Shown: one piece after another, positions 7,013-14,330 of the stretch
Position numbering within the stretch: the stretch's first letter is position 1
How the letters are laid out: the number at the start of each line of letters is the position of its first letter
NCBI GenBank assembly: GCA_902362875.1
Contig: CABIYF010000039.1
Location: 1-14,725, forward strand
DNA: 14,725 nt
Direction: 5' to 3'
From: Eubacteriaceae bacterium
GTDB taxonomy: Bacteria > Bacillota > Clostridia > Lachnospirales > Lachnospiraceae
The notes under the pieces: model-generated
Database searches by the model: none
The model's input: the letters and a program-made list of their open reading frames with translations, nothing else
What the model was told of the DNA's origin: nothing
Translations under genes and position numbers: made by a program

Positions 7013-7298
7013 ATATTTTTATGGTTGCCTTCTTTGTTTACCCATTTTCTCTACAGCAACAAACCTCTCATGTCTGACAGGATCATCCATCTGCTATGAT
7101 CGGAGTCCTAAATTCCTTCGTTCTGTCTATCCATAGCTGGGCTGCCACTTATGCTTAAGTACAGGATCTTTGTCCTATGGTCTGTATCTTCTGTGGCTAA
7201 ACTGGCTATACTTTTTTCAACGATACAGTTACATCCCTGTCCACAGCACCAATCTCCTTGGCGGACGCTTTCCTGTTTTCAGGTTTATTTCTTTCTTG
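7013..7298 (-). ncRNA. Candidate structured RNA (bridge-RNA-like) after the IS110 transposase
   Basis: Non-coding DNA of about 285 bp between the transposase stop and the estimated element end. On the minus strand it holds several nested perfect pairings: CCTG/CAGG with an AAAA loop directly after the gene, GCCAC with GTGGC enclosing ACTTA-AGCA-TAAGT, and GCTATG with CATAGC enclosing about 30 nt. IS110-family elements encode a bridge RNA in one non-coding flank (5' in the IS110 group, 3' in the IS1111 group). A long structured 3' flank is what that would look like, but I cannot fold it or identify guide loops. Boundaries and assignment are tentative. Confidence 0.3.
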
Positions 7299-8590
7299 TT
7301 AGGCTGCCTGTGGCAGTTGGGTTGGACGATGGATATCCTCTATCATTTTTGATCCATTGTAGACAACACCCTTCGTCATGATCGCAAAAAATACCCGGAT
7401 CAGCTTACATCCAACGGCTATCATTGCCTGTCGGCCTTTCAGTGGATTCTTTATCCGTTTTCTGTAATAATCATAGATCGATCTGAATTCTTTATTGCTC
7501 TGTATCAATGGTAATACTACCTGGTAAATGATTTTTCGCAGTTTCTTCCGACCCCGCTTGCTGATCGTTGTACGACCTTTGTGTTTTCCAGATCTGTTCT
7601 CTACCAGTTCAAATCCAGCATACTTCTGGATCTGTTTCGGGTTTTTAAAGCGACTGATATCCCCGACTTCTGATATGAAACCAGCTACAGTTACTAATCC
7701 GACACCATCAACTGACAGCATCTTTTCTGCATTTGGTATCTGCATGATCAGTTCTTCCATCACAGATGTAACCATTTCCAGTTGTTGCTTCTTTACCTTA
7801 TAATCTTCCAGCAACATCTGAATCTCCATGACTGCACCCTGACCTCCTGATTTTCCAACACTATCATGCGCAGCATCTACCAGGGTCTTTGCCCTATTAA
7901 AACTGGCGCCTTTGCCACGCACTTTATGTTCTCTCCATATCTTTATAATGTTATCTACACCCAGTGCTGTCACCATAGTCGGTAATGGTACTTCCTCAAG
8001 GATCATCATTCCTGTTGTTGTATCAAATTTCTTGTATACGGTAAGATATTCTGGAAAATATATCTTCAGCCATCTCTGTATCCTGTTGGATGCTGCATTC
8101 AGCTCCTTCATGATGCGATCTCGGCTGGATGTCACTTCTCTGATCTCTGCATAGATTCCTTCCGACACATATGGAAAACTGTACCTTCCATCGATTACAA
8201 GCTTTGCAATCGTCTTTGGATCTTTCAGATCTGTTTTCTTTGGGCTGTTGTCATCCAGTTCCTTTGCTTTCTTAACAGATGCAGGATTCACGAATGCCAG
8301 TTTCATCCCATAATCTTTTACAAACTGATAAAAGGTATACCAGTAATGACTGTAGGTTCACATCCTATCATTGCTTCATTTTTTCCATGCTTTATGCATA
8401 TTTGTGTAACCCAGTCATAAAAGCTGTTGAACCCATTGATATCAGTTGAAAATCTGAATACTTTTCTTGTCAGCTCTCTTCCCCGGTAATCGAATGCTCT
8501 GACATAGTGTTCAGAACTTCCGATATCAACTCCGAGTACTAAAGTTGATTCTGTGACTTGTTCAATCTTTTGATTCTGTGTATAATTCAT
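7299..8590 (-). pseudogene. IS110-family transposase, frameshifted
   Basis: Two overlapping frames together make one IS110 DEDD transposase. The N-terminal part (ATG at 8590) has LGVDIGSSEHYVRAFDYRG with D22 and GCEPT with E78, the first two acidic residues of the RuvC-like domain, then runs into a stop after ITGIPFISL. The second part continues with DYGMKLAFVNPASVKKAKE, DDNSPKKTDLKDP, and the Transposase_20 domain (LSVDGVGLVTVAGFISEVGD, KYAGFELVENRSGKHKGRTT) with the candidate serine in ISKRGRKKLRK. Adding one G to the coding strand between + positions 8350 and 8351 turns GCEPTVITGIPF into GCEPTGHYWYTFYQFVKDYG, the normal family sequence, giving about 430 residues. So one base is missing, and both halves are otherwise intact. 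It is a recent lesion or a sequencing error. Confidence 0.9.
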
Positions 8591-8595
8591 TATAA

Positions 8596-8660
8596 GGACC
8601 TCCGATAATTAAGATGTTTTTCATCCGCCAAGATGATATCTTAATTATACTGTGAGGTTC
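8596..8660 (-). promoter_or_regulatory. Leader hairpin sequestering the IS110 transposase ribosome binding site
   Basis: On the minus strand an inner perfect 11-bp stem, ATAATTAAGAT (8648-8638) with ATCTTAATTAT (8615-8605), is enclosed by GAACCTC (8660-8654) pairing with GAGGTCC (8602-8596) with one G-U pair. The GGAGG Shine-Dalgarno sequence before the ATG at 8590 lies in the outer arm, so a long transcript would fold and hide it. This is a known way for insertion sequences to resist expression by readthrough. The IS110 fragment at 14354-14473 has the same arrangement with different paired bases. Confidence 0.65.
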
Positions 8661-8741
8661 TTCTTTCGTCTATTGACATTATTTATGGATTACAGGAATG
8701 CTTAAGCCATTTAAGCGTTAACAATAATTTTTAATGCATAT

Positions 8742-8785
8742 AAAGATCCTGCAATCAAGGAAAAACACCTCAATTACAGGACTTT
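8742..8785 (-). terminator. Imperfect hairpin after the ATPase/TOPRIM operon
   Basis: An 18-bp stem with G-U pairs and one bulge: the arms are 8742-8760 and 8768-8785 (AAAGTCCTG...AGG against CCT...CAGGATCTTT on the minus strand), with a 7-nt loop. It begins about 15 nt after the stop of the TOPRIM gene. The T-run after it is short (CTTTATAT), so termination is likely but not textbook. Confidence 0.5.
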
Positions 8786-8800
8786 CCCACAGCCAATTCT

Positions 8801-9598
8801 TCAGCTCTCCGCTTTTGTTAGCAGTTTCTCAAAAAGCAAATTCAGATTGGTATGCCTATGTAACGAATTCTTATCTTCTTTAATATAATTCCAAGATTCG
8901 TCATAACTCATACCTTTTACTGCTCCTGGATCATCAGAAATTTCTTTAATGAACCCTTCGACATCACCAATATATGTTCTCGCAAATGTATCAGCCAATG
9001 AACGTTTCATACGATAGTCTAAATTAGCTGATCGATGAAGGTAATGATCCAAATTACAAGAAACATAGTATACCGAATACGGAACTGTTTTCTGCTTAAC
9101 CTTTATAGTTTTGCAAGAACTTAAATAATCCAAATTTTCACTTTTTTGCTCGTTTCTCTTAACAATCTTATCCACATCCAAACAAGCAATTTTATCATCC
9201 TTGTAAAATGGAGAATCTTCTTCAGATAACGATGAATCTAAAACCACACATTCGTCTGGGATATAAGCCCCATCTGTATCGACAATTTGAATTATCTCTG
9301 AAATATCCTTTGGTAATATTTTCTCTTTATCAAAGAAATCCTCTAGGAATAATTCATAAATCGCTTCTTCGATATTGTTTGGATGTACCCAGTAACGCTT
9401 TCCTTGCTTATTCACATAATTTGTAGATGTGATATCTCCACCCTTTTCTTCCTCTTCTTTTCTAATTATAGGAAAATAGACTTCAATATCCTCATCTATC
9501 TCATCATATAATTCAGGAATAGCAAGTTGAAGCGCCTCTTGATCAGATTTACCTTCTACAAGGAACAAAACAATCTTTCTCTTTGGTCTTTTTCCCAT
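8801..9598 (-). CDS. TOPRIM-like partner of an AbiL/OLD-type defence pair (AbiLii/RloB-like)
   Basis: A 265-residue protein. It shows VLFLVEGKSDQEAL (E15) after a short basic N-terminus and IVDTDGAY (D107, D109). A glutamate followed by DxD is the signature of the TOPRIM metal site of OLD-type nucleases, and this arrangement occurs in AbiLii/RloB-like proteins. A later block, YYVSCNLDHYLHRSANLDYR (about 177-196), is also typical of such partners. In AbiL, OLD, Gabija and PARIS systems an ABC-type ATPase controls a TOPRIM-type effector that attacks nucleic acid on infection. The start overlaps the ATPase stop by one base (TAATG) and has AGGAGGA about 8 nt before it, so the two are made together. 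Family name is inferred from motifs and gene order. Confidence 0.75.
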   Translation of the reverse strand: MGKRPKRKIVLFLVEGKSDQEALQLAIPELYDEIDEDIEVYFPIIRKEEEEKGGDITSTNYVNKQGKRYWVHPNNIEEAIYELFLEDFFDKEKILPKDISEIIQIVDTDGAYIPDECVVLDSSLSEEDSPFYKDDKIACLDVDKIVKRNEQKSENLDYLSSCKTIKVKQKTVPYSVYYVSCNLDHYLHRSANLDYRMKRSLADTFARTYIGDVEGFIKEISDDPGAVKGMSYDESWNYIKEDKNSLHRHTNLNLLFEKLLTKAES

Positions 9599-11052
9599 TA
9601 ACGCTCTCCTCCTGCCTTCTTCAACGCAGCAATTATCTTAAAGCGCTTGGTTTTATTGTATATTTCTTCTTCCTGCTCACACAGAATTATTTCTCTAAAG
9701 TATGTGTCTCTCAAATTATTTGTAGCAGAAATATTTTTCAGCCTAATATATCTGTTATCTGGATTAGTCGTTGTAAAGTATAAGAACTTTTTATCAATTA
9801 CTTCCAATGGTCTGAGATTATGAGAAGTAAAGATAAACTGTCCTCTTCCAGACTCCTCAAGTGCCTGAAGGATTTCTCCAAGTAAATATTCGAAAATACC
9901 TGCATCAAATTCATCAATTGCAACAGTGACCGACTTCTGATTGAATGCTGCAATGATTAAACTTAATACAGAAATAATCTTTCGCACACCATCAGACTCA
10001 TCTCTAAGTGGCAGTTCTTTTCCATCTCTAAAAGCTGTCAACATCATTACTGTTGCCGGATCGCCATCCTTGTCCAATGTTTGCGAAAGTTCCTTAAATC
10101 CGATAGCTAAACCTGGTACCAATTGACCTAACACCGAACTAATATTATTTAAATCAGCCCTTAAATCTTCCACCATTTCTGTAGGAATAACTTCCGGTCT
10201 TTTTGCATTGAACATCATATGTCCATCAGTTGTATATATAGGAATCGCAAAATTAAGGCGAATAAATCCCGAAGACTTTGTATCAATCACATATAGATAA
10301 TAACGTGCATACAGTCTCAACTCTACAAGCACCCTAAAGAAAACAGACTTATCGTCATTTTCCGAAAACAGTTTCAGTGTGTCATGCATAAAAATAAAAG
10401 ACCGAGACTTGCTACGTGCAAGTTGTTTGTTTACTTCTAATGCAACCAATACCTTTTTCCCGCCGCCTGCAATTTCTTTTCTTTTAGTTGTTGGTACAAA
10501 GGCATTTTCTTCTGAAGAAGTATCAATTATCACCTGACGTTTAGATGCGTCTTCCCATAGTAATAAAAACTTCTCATCAAAAATAATTACCTTGGAGTCT
10601 TCATCCGGAATATCGAACTCATCTGGTGCGCCCTTATATTTTTCATCTATCTCTTCCTTAGTCAATGCAGCACTGGACATGCAGAATGAATAGACCGCCT
10701 CTCGTATAACTCCGTTTTCATATTGCAAATCAAAAACAAATTCCAATTTAGCAAAATCCTTACCAACCGCAACGCAATCAGCATATACGCTAGGCACGGA
10801 AGCTCCAGCCATAAGCCCTTTTAAAATGGAAAGTGATTCGATAAAAGATGTTTTTCCAGATCCATTTTGTCCATATATACCTAAAATATCTGATTCTGTA
10901 TCGCATGGAATGAATTCACGACCACAATTGAATGTAATCTCCCCATGTCCAACACTCTTAAAATTATCTAATATTACTTTTTTTATTCTTACAGTCGGTA
11001 AGTTATTACCATGCTCTTCAGTAATAAATGACTGTTCTGTAATTTGTCCCAT
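9598..11052 (-). CDS. AAA/ABC-type ATPase of an AbiL/OLD-type defence pair (AbiLi-like)
   Basis: A 484-residue SMC/ABC-like ATPase of the AAA_15/AAA_21 type. Walker A GQNGSGKT is at 61-68, preceded by the typical N-terminal strand KVILDNFKSVG (25-35). An ABC-signature-like ESDGVRKIISVL lies at 352-363, Walker B VTVAIDEFD at 375-383 and the switch histidine in FTSHN at 408-412. Residues about 100-340 form the long insertion found in OLD-family ATPases. An ATG 14 codons upstream (11094) overlaps the -10 box, whereas ATG 11052 has AAAGGTG 6 nt before it, so I chose 11052. It is directly coupled to the TOPRIM-like gene. It is likely a sensor ATPase that restrains and releases the partner; this follows from the family, not from the sequence itself. 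Confidence 0.85.
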   Translation of the reverse strand: MGQITEQSFITEEHGNNLPTVRIKKVILDNFKSVGHGEITFNCGREFIPCDTESDILGIYGQNGSGKTSFIESLSILKGLMAGASVPSVYADCVAVGKDFAKLEFVFDLQYENGVIREAVYSFCMSSAALTKEEIDEKYKGAPDEFDIPDEDSKVIIFDEKFLLLWEDASKRQVIIDTSSEENAFVPTTKRKEIAGGGKKVLVALEVNKQLARSKSRSFIFMHDTLKLFSENDDKSVFFRVLVELRLYARYYLYVIDTKSSGFIRLNFAIPIYTTDGHMMFNAKRPEVIPTEMVEDLRADLNNISSVLGQLVPGLAIGFKELSQTLDKDGDPATVMMLTAFRDGKELPLRDESDGVRKIISVLSLIIAAFNQKSVTVAIDEFDAGIFEYLLGEILQALEESGRGQFIFTSHNLRPLEVIDKKFLYFTTTNPDNRYIRLKNISATNNLRDTYFREIILCEQEEEIYNKTKRFKIIAALKKAGGER

Positions 11053-11084
11053 TGTGTTCACCTTTCTGTAAATACTTTTACCAC

Positions 11085-11120
11085 TATAATGCATTATACA
11101 CCTTCCTCATAAAACGTCAA
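11085..11120 (-). promoter_or_regulatory. Promoter of the ATPase/TOPRIM operon with palindrome over the -10 box
   Basis: On the minus strand TTGACG (11120-11115), a 16-bp spacer and TATAAT (11098-11093) make a near-consensus sigma-A promoter, with the start expected about 40 nt before the chosen ATG. The -10 box is half of a perfect 14-bp palindrome, TATAATGCATTATA (11085-11098), which could be an operator. Confidence 0.75.
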
Positions 11121-11233
11121 GCAAATTCGTGTTTTTATATTTTTTACTTGTTTTTGCATTTTTGGTTGCACTTTTTGATGTGATTCTATTTATAAATATA
11201 TGCCTCTAACTCAAAAAAATACCTGGAATCGTC

Positions 11234-11540
11234 GTAAGCGCTTTATTTAAGGGTGGATTTTCAATCCACAAAAATCCTGTCATAACGATTGCTAGATGAA
11301 TAAAAATGCTAGTACTTTACTATAATTATGGAGGAGTACAATGAGAGCAAAAAGATGTACCGAACAGGAACAGTATGAGATCATCATGGAATGTAGACAG
11401 AGCGAACTTTCTGATCACCAGTGGTGTCTGGAACACGACATCAATCCTGGAACTTTTTATAACTGGGTCCGCCGTTTTCAGACAATCCATTAAGAAGTTG
11501 TAAAAATGGAGATCATTCCAGACTAGTCAACTGATCTTTA
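11234..11540 (+). mobile_element. Left-end remnant of a third IS66 element
   Basis: Starts at a candidate IS66 end, GTAAGCGCTTTATTTAAGGG (11234-11253), 107 bp before an IS66 tnpA-like start on the plus strand, a normal distance for the family. A perfect hairpin, GTGGATT-TTC-AATCCAC, lies at 11253-11269. The element is cut at 11540 by the complete IS66 element that follows, and no tnpB or tnpC belonging to it is present. The true left end is inferred from the GTAA start and spacing only. Confidence 0.55.
11341..11526 (+). pseudogene. tnpA: Truncated IS66 TnpA
   Basis: The ATG at 11341 has GGAGG 5 nt upstream. It opens a 50-codon frame, MRAKRCTEQEQYEIIMECRQ, then HQWCLEHDINPGTFYNWVRR, which is the helix-turn-helix N-terminus of a TnpA type different from the two others in the window. 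The frame stops at TAA (11491-11493), yet the same frame continues as EVVKMEIIPD to a TAG at 11524-11526. That stretch resembles the more distal part of such TnpA proteins, so an internal segment seems lost. The second IS66 end follows 14 bp later. It reads opposite to all neighbouring genes. Confidence 0.75.
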
Positions 11541-11563
11541 GTAAACGCACAATAGCACGTACC
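11541..11563. repeat. IS66 copy B left terminal inverted repeat
   Basis: Perfect 23-bp inverse match to 14331-14353, beginning GTAAACGCACAATAGC. Confidence 0.95.
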
Positions 11564-11565
11564 TG

Positions 11566-11610
11566 GACAAACAAAAGATCATTTTTTCATGATCTCTTGT
11601 TTGTCTTTTT
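11566..11610 (+). terminator. Hairpin terminator at the tnpC-proximal end of IS66 copy B
   Basis: A 17-bp stem with one mismatch, arms 11566-11582 (GACAAACAAAAGATCAT) and 11589-11605 (ATGATCTCTTGTTTGTC), followed on the plus strand by TTTTT. It overlaps the tnpC stop. Copy A has an unrelated hairpin in the same position and polarity, so shielding from outside transcription appears to be a shared design. Confidence 0.75.
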
Positions 11611-13221
11611 GATTTCTTTTGGTAACTTTTCTGACCATGGAAGCAAGTCATCTAAAAATGAAAGATCGGTATCTTCCATATGTTTTGGAATCTCTGTCAG
11701 CAAATGTTCAAAATATTCATATGGTTTCAGATCGTTTGCTTTGGCTGTTTCTGCAATACTGTAGATGATCGCTGAATTCTCAGCACCTCGGATCGTATCG
11801 ATCAACTGCCAGCTCTTTCTCCCAATACAGAATCCACGGATCGCACGCTCACTTGCATTATTATCCATCGGCACTTCCCCATTTTCCAGAAATACCCGCA
11901 GATACTTTTCCTGATTTAACAGATATATCACTGCTCTGGCAAGTTTCCCCTGTATCCCGACCGGAACCTGATGCTGTTTTGCGTATACAAACAAAGCATC
12001 TACCAGTGGCTTGATCACCAACTGACGCTGCTTTAATCTTTCTTCGGTTTTCAGATCCTTAAGTTTCCCTTCTTCCCGATAGATCGCCTGGATCTGTTTC
12101 ATTACCAGATATCCCCACGACTTGGATCTGACAGCCTGGGGGATGATCTTTAATGCCTTGTCAAAATATCTTCTGGCGTGCACCCAGCATCCTGCGATCG
12201 TTACATGTTCCAGTGTCTTTTCAGCACTATGATACACCTGATATCCGTCTGTCACACAGATCCCTTCATAAGCTTTCAGAAATCTTACAGGATGTGATGC
12301 ATTTCTTGTCTTCTGATATTCGTAAAGTACGATATGATGTGTGCTGCTGATCCCTCCGGAACGATATACCCATATATAACTCTTACTTCCGGCTGGTCGT
12401 CCGTCCTTGTTCACTTCCACTGGCGTTTCATCTGCACCTATCACATCGAAATCATAGATCTTCCGATGCAGATGATCATAGAATACAGAAAGATATTCTT
12501 CACTTAACCGTATCATCCAGTTTGCCATGTTAGCACGGCTGATCGCCAGTCCATAACGTTCGAATTCTTTTTCCAGTCGATACAATGGAACGGCATTGAC
12601 ATATTTTCCGTTCATGACCGCTGCTCCAAGAGATGGTGATACAAGACTTCCATGCAGCAATGCTTTTTGATGAGGTGCTCTTACCATATGTTCATCTTTT
12701 TTATCTGCATAGACTCCGATATGATGTTCCTCGATCTCAACTTTTGCCGGAACAAAACAATACTGTCTGGATATCATATCCGGCAGCTGTTTCCATCCGT
12801 TTTCTCCAAACTCATCCTCTAGTTCCTGTTCACTCAGATAATGATCGATCCATCTTACCGGCAGTCCTGAAAGATCCTGGTCCTTTTTTCCCTGTTTCCT
12901 TCTGGATCCTTTTTTTAGTTCCAGTTCCTCTGGTTCTTCCATATCAGGATCACTGACGGCTTCAGCTTCATTAAAAAATACGATCTTTCCATCGATCTCC
13001 ATAAAACTGATCTGTGTTGTATCCTCCATACGTTCGGTGGATCTTCCAAAACGATGATGTTTTGCCAGCACCACCTGTTCCATAAGAAGCTGCATCTTCT
13101 GGTTCAGTGCATGGGTTTCCTTCGTCAGTTCTTCCATCTGATCCTGTAATCCGAGAAACAGTTCAATCAGGAGTGCCTTATCCATCTTATTCAGTTGATC
13201 TTCTGTATATTTAAATGCCAT
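11587..13221 (-). CDS. tnpC: IS66 family transposase TnpC (copy B)
   Basis: A 544-residue IS66 DDE transposase. The N-terminal coiled coil is at about 15-52. The catalytic acids are in GADETP (D264), VTDGYQVYH (D325) and DNNASERAIR (E458), followed by the IS66 C-terminal stretch TAKANDLKPYEYFEHLLTEI. As in copy A, the segment where a Cys4 zinc finger is usual (about 120-170) has no cysteine pairs. The start has AAGGAG 7 nt upstream. It is separated from tnpB by 280 bp, much more than the 106 bp in copy A, and that gap folds into long hairpins. The protein ends KKTNKRS inside the terminator hairpin. Confidence 0.95.
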   Translation of the reverse strand: MAFKYTEDQLNKMDKALLIELFLGLQDQMEELTKETHALNQKMQLLMEQVVLAKHHRFGRSTERMEDTTQISFMEIDGKIVFFNEAEAVSDPDMEEPEELELKKGSRRKQGKKDQDLSGLPVRWIDHYLSEQELEDEFGENGWKQLPDMISRQYCFVPAKVEIEEHHIGVYADKKDEHMVRAPHQKALLHGSLVSPSLGAAVMNGKYVNAVPLYRLEKEFERYGLAISRANMANWMIRLSEEYLSVFYDHLHRKIYDFDVIGADETPVEVNKDGRPAGSKSYIWVYRSGGISSTHHIVLYEYQKTRNASHPVRFLKAYEGICVTDGYQVYHSAEKTLEHVTIAGCWVHARRYFDKALKIIPQAVRSKSWGYLVMKQIQAIYREEGKLKDLKTEERLKQRQLVIKPLVDALFVYAKQHQVPVGIQGKLARAVIYLLNQEKYLRVFLENGEVPMDNNASERAIRGFCIGRKSWQLIDTIRGAENSAIIYSIAETAKANDLKPYEYFEHLLTEIPKHMEDTDLSFLDDLLPWSEKLPKEIKKTNKRS

Positions 13222-13308
13222 TCAGAGTTCTCCTTTTCTTACCCTGATTATAGCAGATACAGATGTTTTTTGCGAATCTTTCAGTTCCCTTCATTCGTCA
13301 TTCTGACG

Positions 13309-13423
13309 GTGGATAACTCTATGAAAAAGTCAGAAACTACTGGCTTTTTCATACGGCTGTCCACAATATCGAAACAGATCTGATATTTTTGACCAGAAAA
13401 TGCAGTATATCAGATCTTTGTGG
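13309..13423 (-). promoter_or_regulatory. Two long inverted repeats between tnpB and tnpC (copy B)
   Basis: Hairpin 1 pairs TATGAAAAAG (13320-13329) with CTTTTTCATA (13344-13353), extended inward by CAG/CTG and outward by GTGGA (13309-13313) with TCCAC (13360-13364). Hairpin 2 pairs AGATCTGATAT (13376-13386) with ATATCAGATCT (13407-13417), extended by CCACAA (13361-13366) with TTGTGG (13418-13423). The outer pairings of both use the same bases at 13361-13364, so the full forms exclude each other. The remaining gap to tnpB (13424-13501) shows nothing else. Confidence 0.55.
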
Positions 13424-13501
13424 ATGATATTTCTGTATAGATCTTTTCCTCTGTGTTTTATCCATAAAAACTTTTTGAAAGATCAGCAGATTGCACAAGA
13501 A

Positions 13502-13864
13502 CTATAGTTCTATCGGTGGATGTTTCATTTCTGTGATCGGACGTTTTGCGATCACTTCAAAGCCCTGCATCAGTCGCTCATACTCTTCCTGTGAGATCTC
13601 AACAGCTTCATCTGCGGACCGTGGCCAGTTAAACGCACCGATATTAAGTCTCTTGTACATTAAAAGAAATCCATCACCTTCCCAGAGCAGCGCCTTGATC
13701 CGGTCACTCCGTCTTCCACAGAAAAGAAACAGTGTATTCCGGTCAAATGGATCCAGATCGAACTGGAAACGGATGATTGCTGCCAGTCCGTCAATCCCAC
13801 GTCTTAGATCTGTATAACCTGTGGCAATATAGATCTTTTTAAATCCATGAGCATCATTTAACAT
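13502..13864 (-). CDS. tnpB: IS66 accessory protein TnpB (Orf2, copy B)
   Basis: A 120-residue protein of the IS66 Orf2-like family, with [18 protein letters not shown] (about residues 14-31) and [20 protein letters not shown] (about 45-64). Length matches copy A (121). The ATG sits within the last codons of tnpA (11-bp overlap), the same coupling as in copy A. Confidence 0.93.
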   Translation of the reverse strand: MLNDAHGFKKIYIATGYTDLRRGIDGLAAIIRFQFDLDPFDRNTLFLFCGRRSDRIKALLWEGDGFLLMYKRLNIGAFNWPRSADEAVEISQEEYERLMQGFEVIAKRPITEMKHPPIEL

Positions 13865-14228
13865 TTGTAACTGCTCCTATCAGAGACTGGATCTGTTCCA
13901 CAGATATAGAAGAAAAAATATCAATTGACAGATTGTCAGCAGTATGGATCCGTGCTACAGGCAGGTTTTTTGACTCCTGTTTTTCAGATCTTTCTGATTC
14001 AGACATAACAGGAAGTTCCACAAAAGTAGTTTCAGAACTCTGAGTTGTTTCAATATAAGCTTCACGGACACGGCGGAGTCTGTAATAGTAGTTAGCCTTT
14101 GTGATTCCATTTTGGCTGCACCATGTTTCAACCTTCATGCCTGCCGGACGTGATTTGCATTCATGGATCTGTCTGGCCCATTGCTGCAGTCGGACTTGTG
14201 AAGCAACTAAACTTGCTTGAGTTTTTAT
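13854..14228 (-). CDS. tnpA: IS66 accessory protein TnpA (Orf1, copy B), start codon unclear
   Basis: The first in-frame ATG (14138) would start the protein at [20 protein letters not shown], cutting off 30 codons. Those codons ([20 protein letters not shown], then HECKSRPAG) match the N-terminus of copy A TnpA (KTTLVTQQVQLQEWFQMMQE), so the coding region really begins near 14228. At the place of the copy A start stands ATA (14228-14226), 8 nt after AGGAG. Either ATA is used as a start, or the ATG has mutated and the protein is shortened or lost. The HTH-like block ([20 protein letters not shown]) is intact. The end overlaps tnpB. Confidence 0.75.
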   Translation of the reverse strand: MKTQASLVASQVRLQQWARQIHECKSRPAGMKVETWCSQNGITKANYYYRLRRVREAYIETTQSSETTFVELPVMSESERSEKQESKNLPVARIHTADNLSIDIFSSISVEQIQSLIGAVTNVK

Positions 14229-14251
14229 GTGATCATCTCCTATCCAAGTAC

Positions 14252-14275
14252 AAAAAGTTAAGTACTTAACTTTTT
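14252..14275 (-). promoter_or_regulatory. Perfect palindrome upstream of IS66 copy B tnpA
   Basis: A 24-bp perfect palindrome with half-site AAAAAGTTAAGT, about 24-47 nt before the tnpA start region. It is followed by TTTTTTGAC, matching the arm of the palindrome at 2576-2606 in copy A. Position and core (GTTAAG/CTTAAC) are shared by two otherwise diverged elements. Confidence 0.65.
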
Positions 14276-14330
14276 TGACTTTTTATATTTTGTATAGGAT
14301 AATGATAGCAGAGTAATTTTAATAAAAAAA

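Larger units (their letters stand above)
6943..8690 (-). mobile_element. IS110-family insertion sequence (approximate limits)
   Basis: Contains an IS110-type transposase gene, a structured leader before it and about 300 bp of non-coding DNA after it. IS110 elements lack clear terminal inverted repeats, so the ends are estimates. The limits given use a direct repeat TTATGGAT at 6943-6950 and 8683-8690, which could be chance. The true element may be shorter. It lies between the ATPase/TOPRIM operon and mcrB, in the same orientation as both. The transposase is frameshifted, so this copy is probably immobile unless helped in trans. Confidence 0.6.

Noticed and set aside
7151..7381. Two overlapping plus-strand frames over the IS110 3' end
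   Set aside because: Low-complexity composition, no ribosome binding site, and opposite the transposase and its structured flank.
8801..11052. Gabija (GajA/GajB) or PARIS assignment of the ATPase/TOPRIM pair
   Set aside because: GajA carries ATPase and TOPRIM in one protein beside a helicase, and PARIS uses a DUF4435 partner. Here the ATPase lacks TOPRIM and the partner looks AbiLii/RloB-like, so AbiL fits better.
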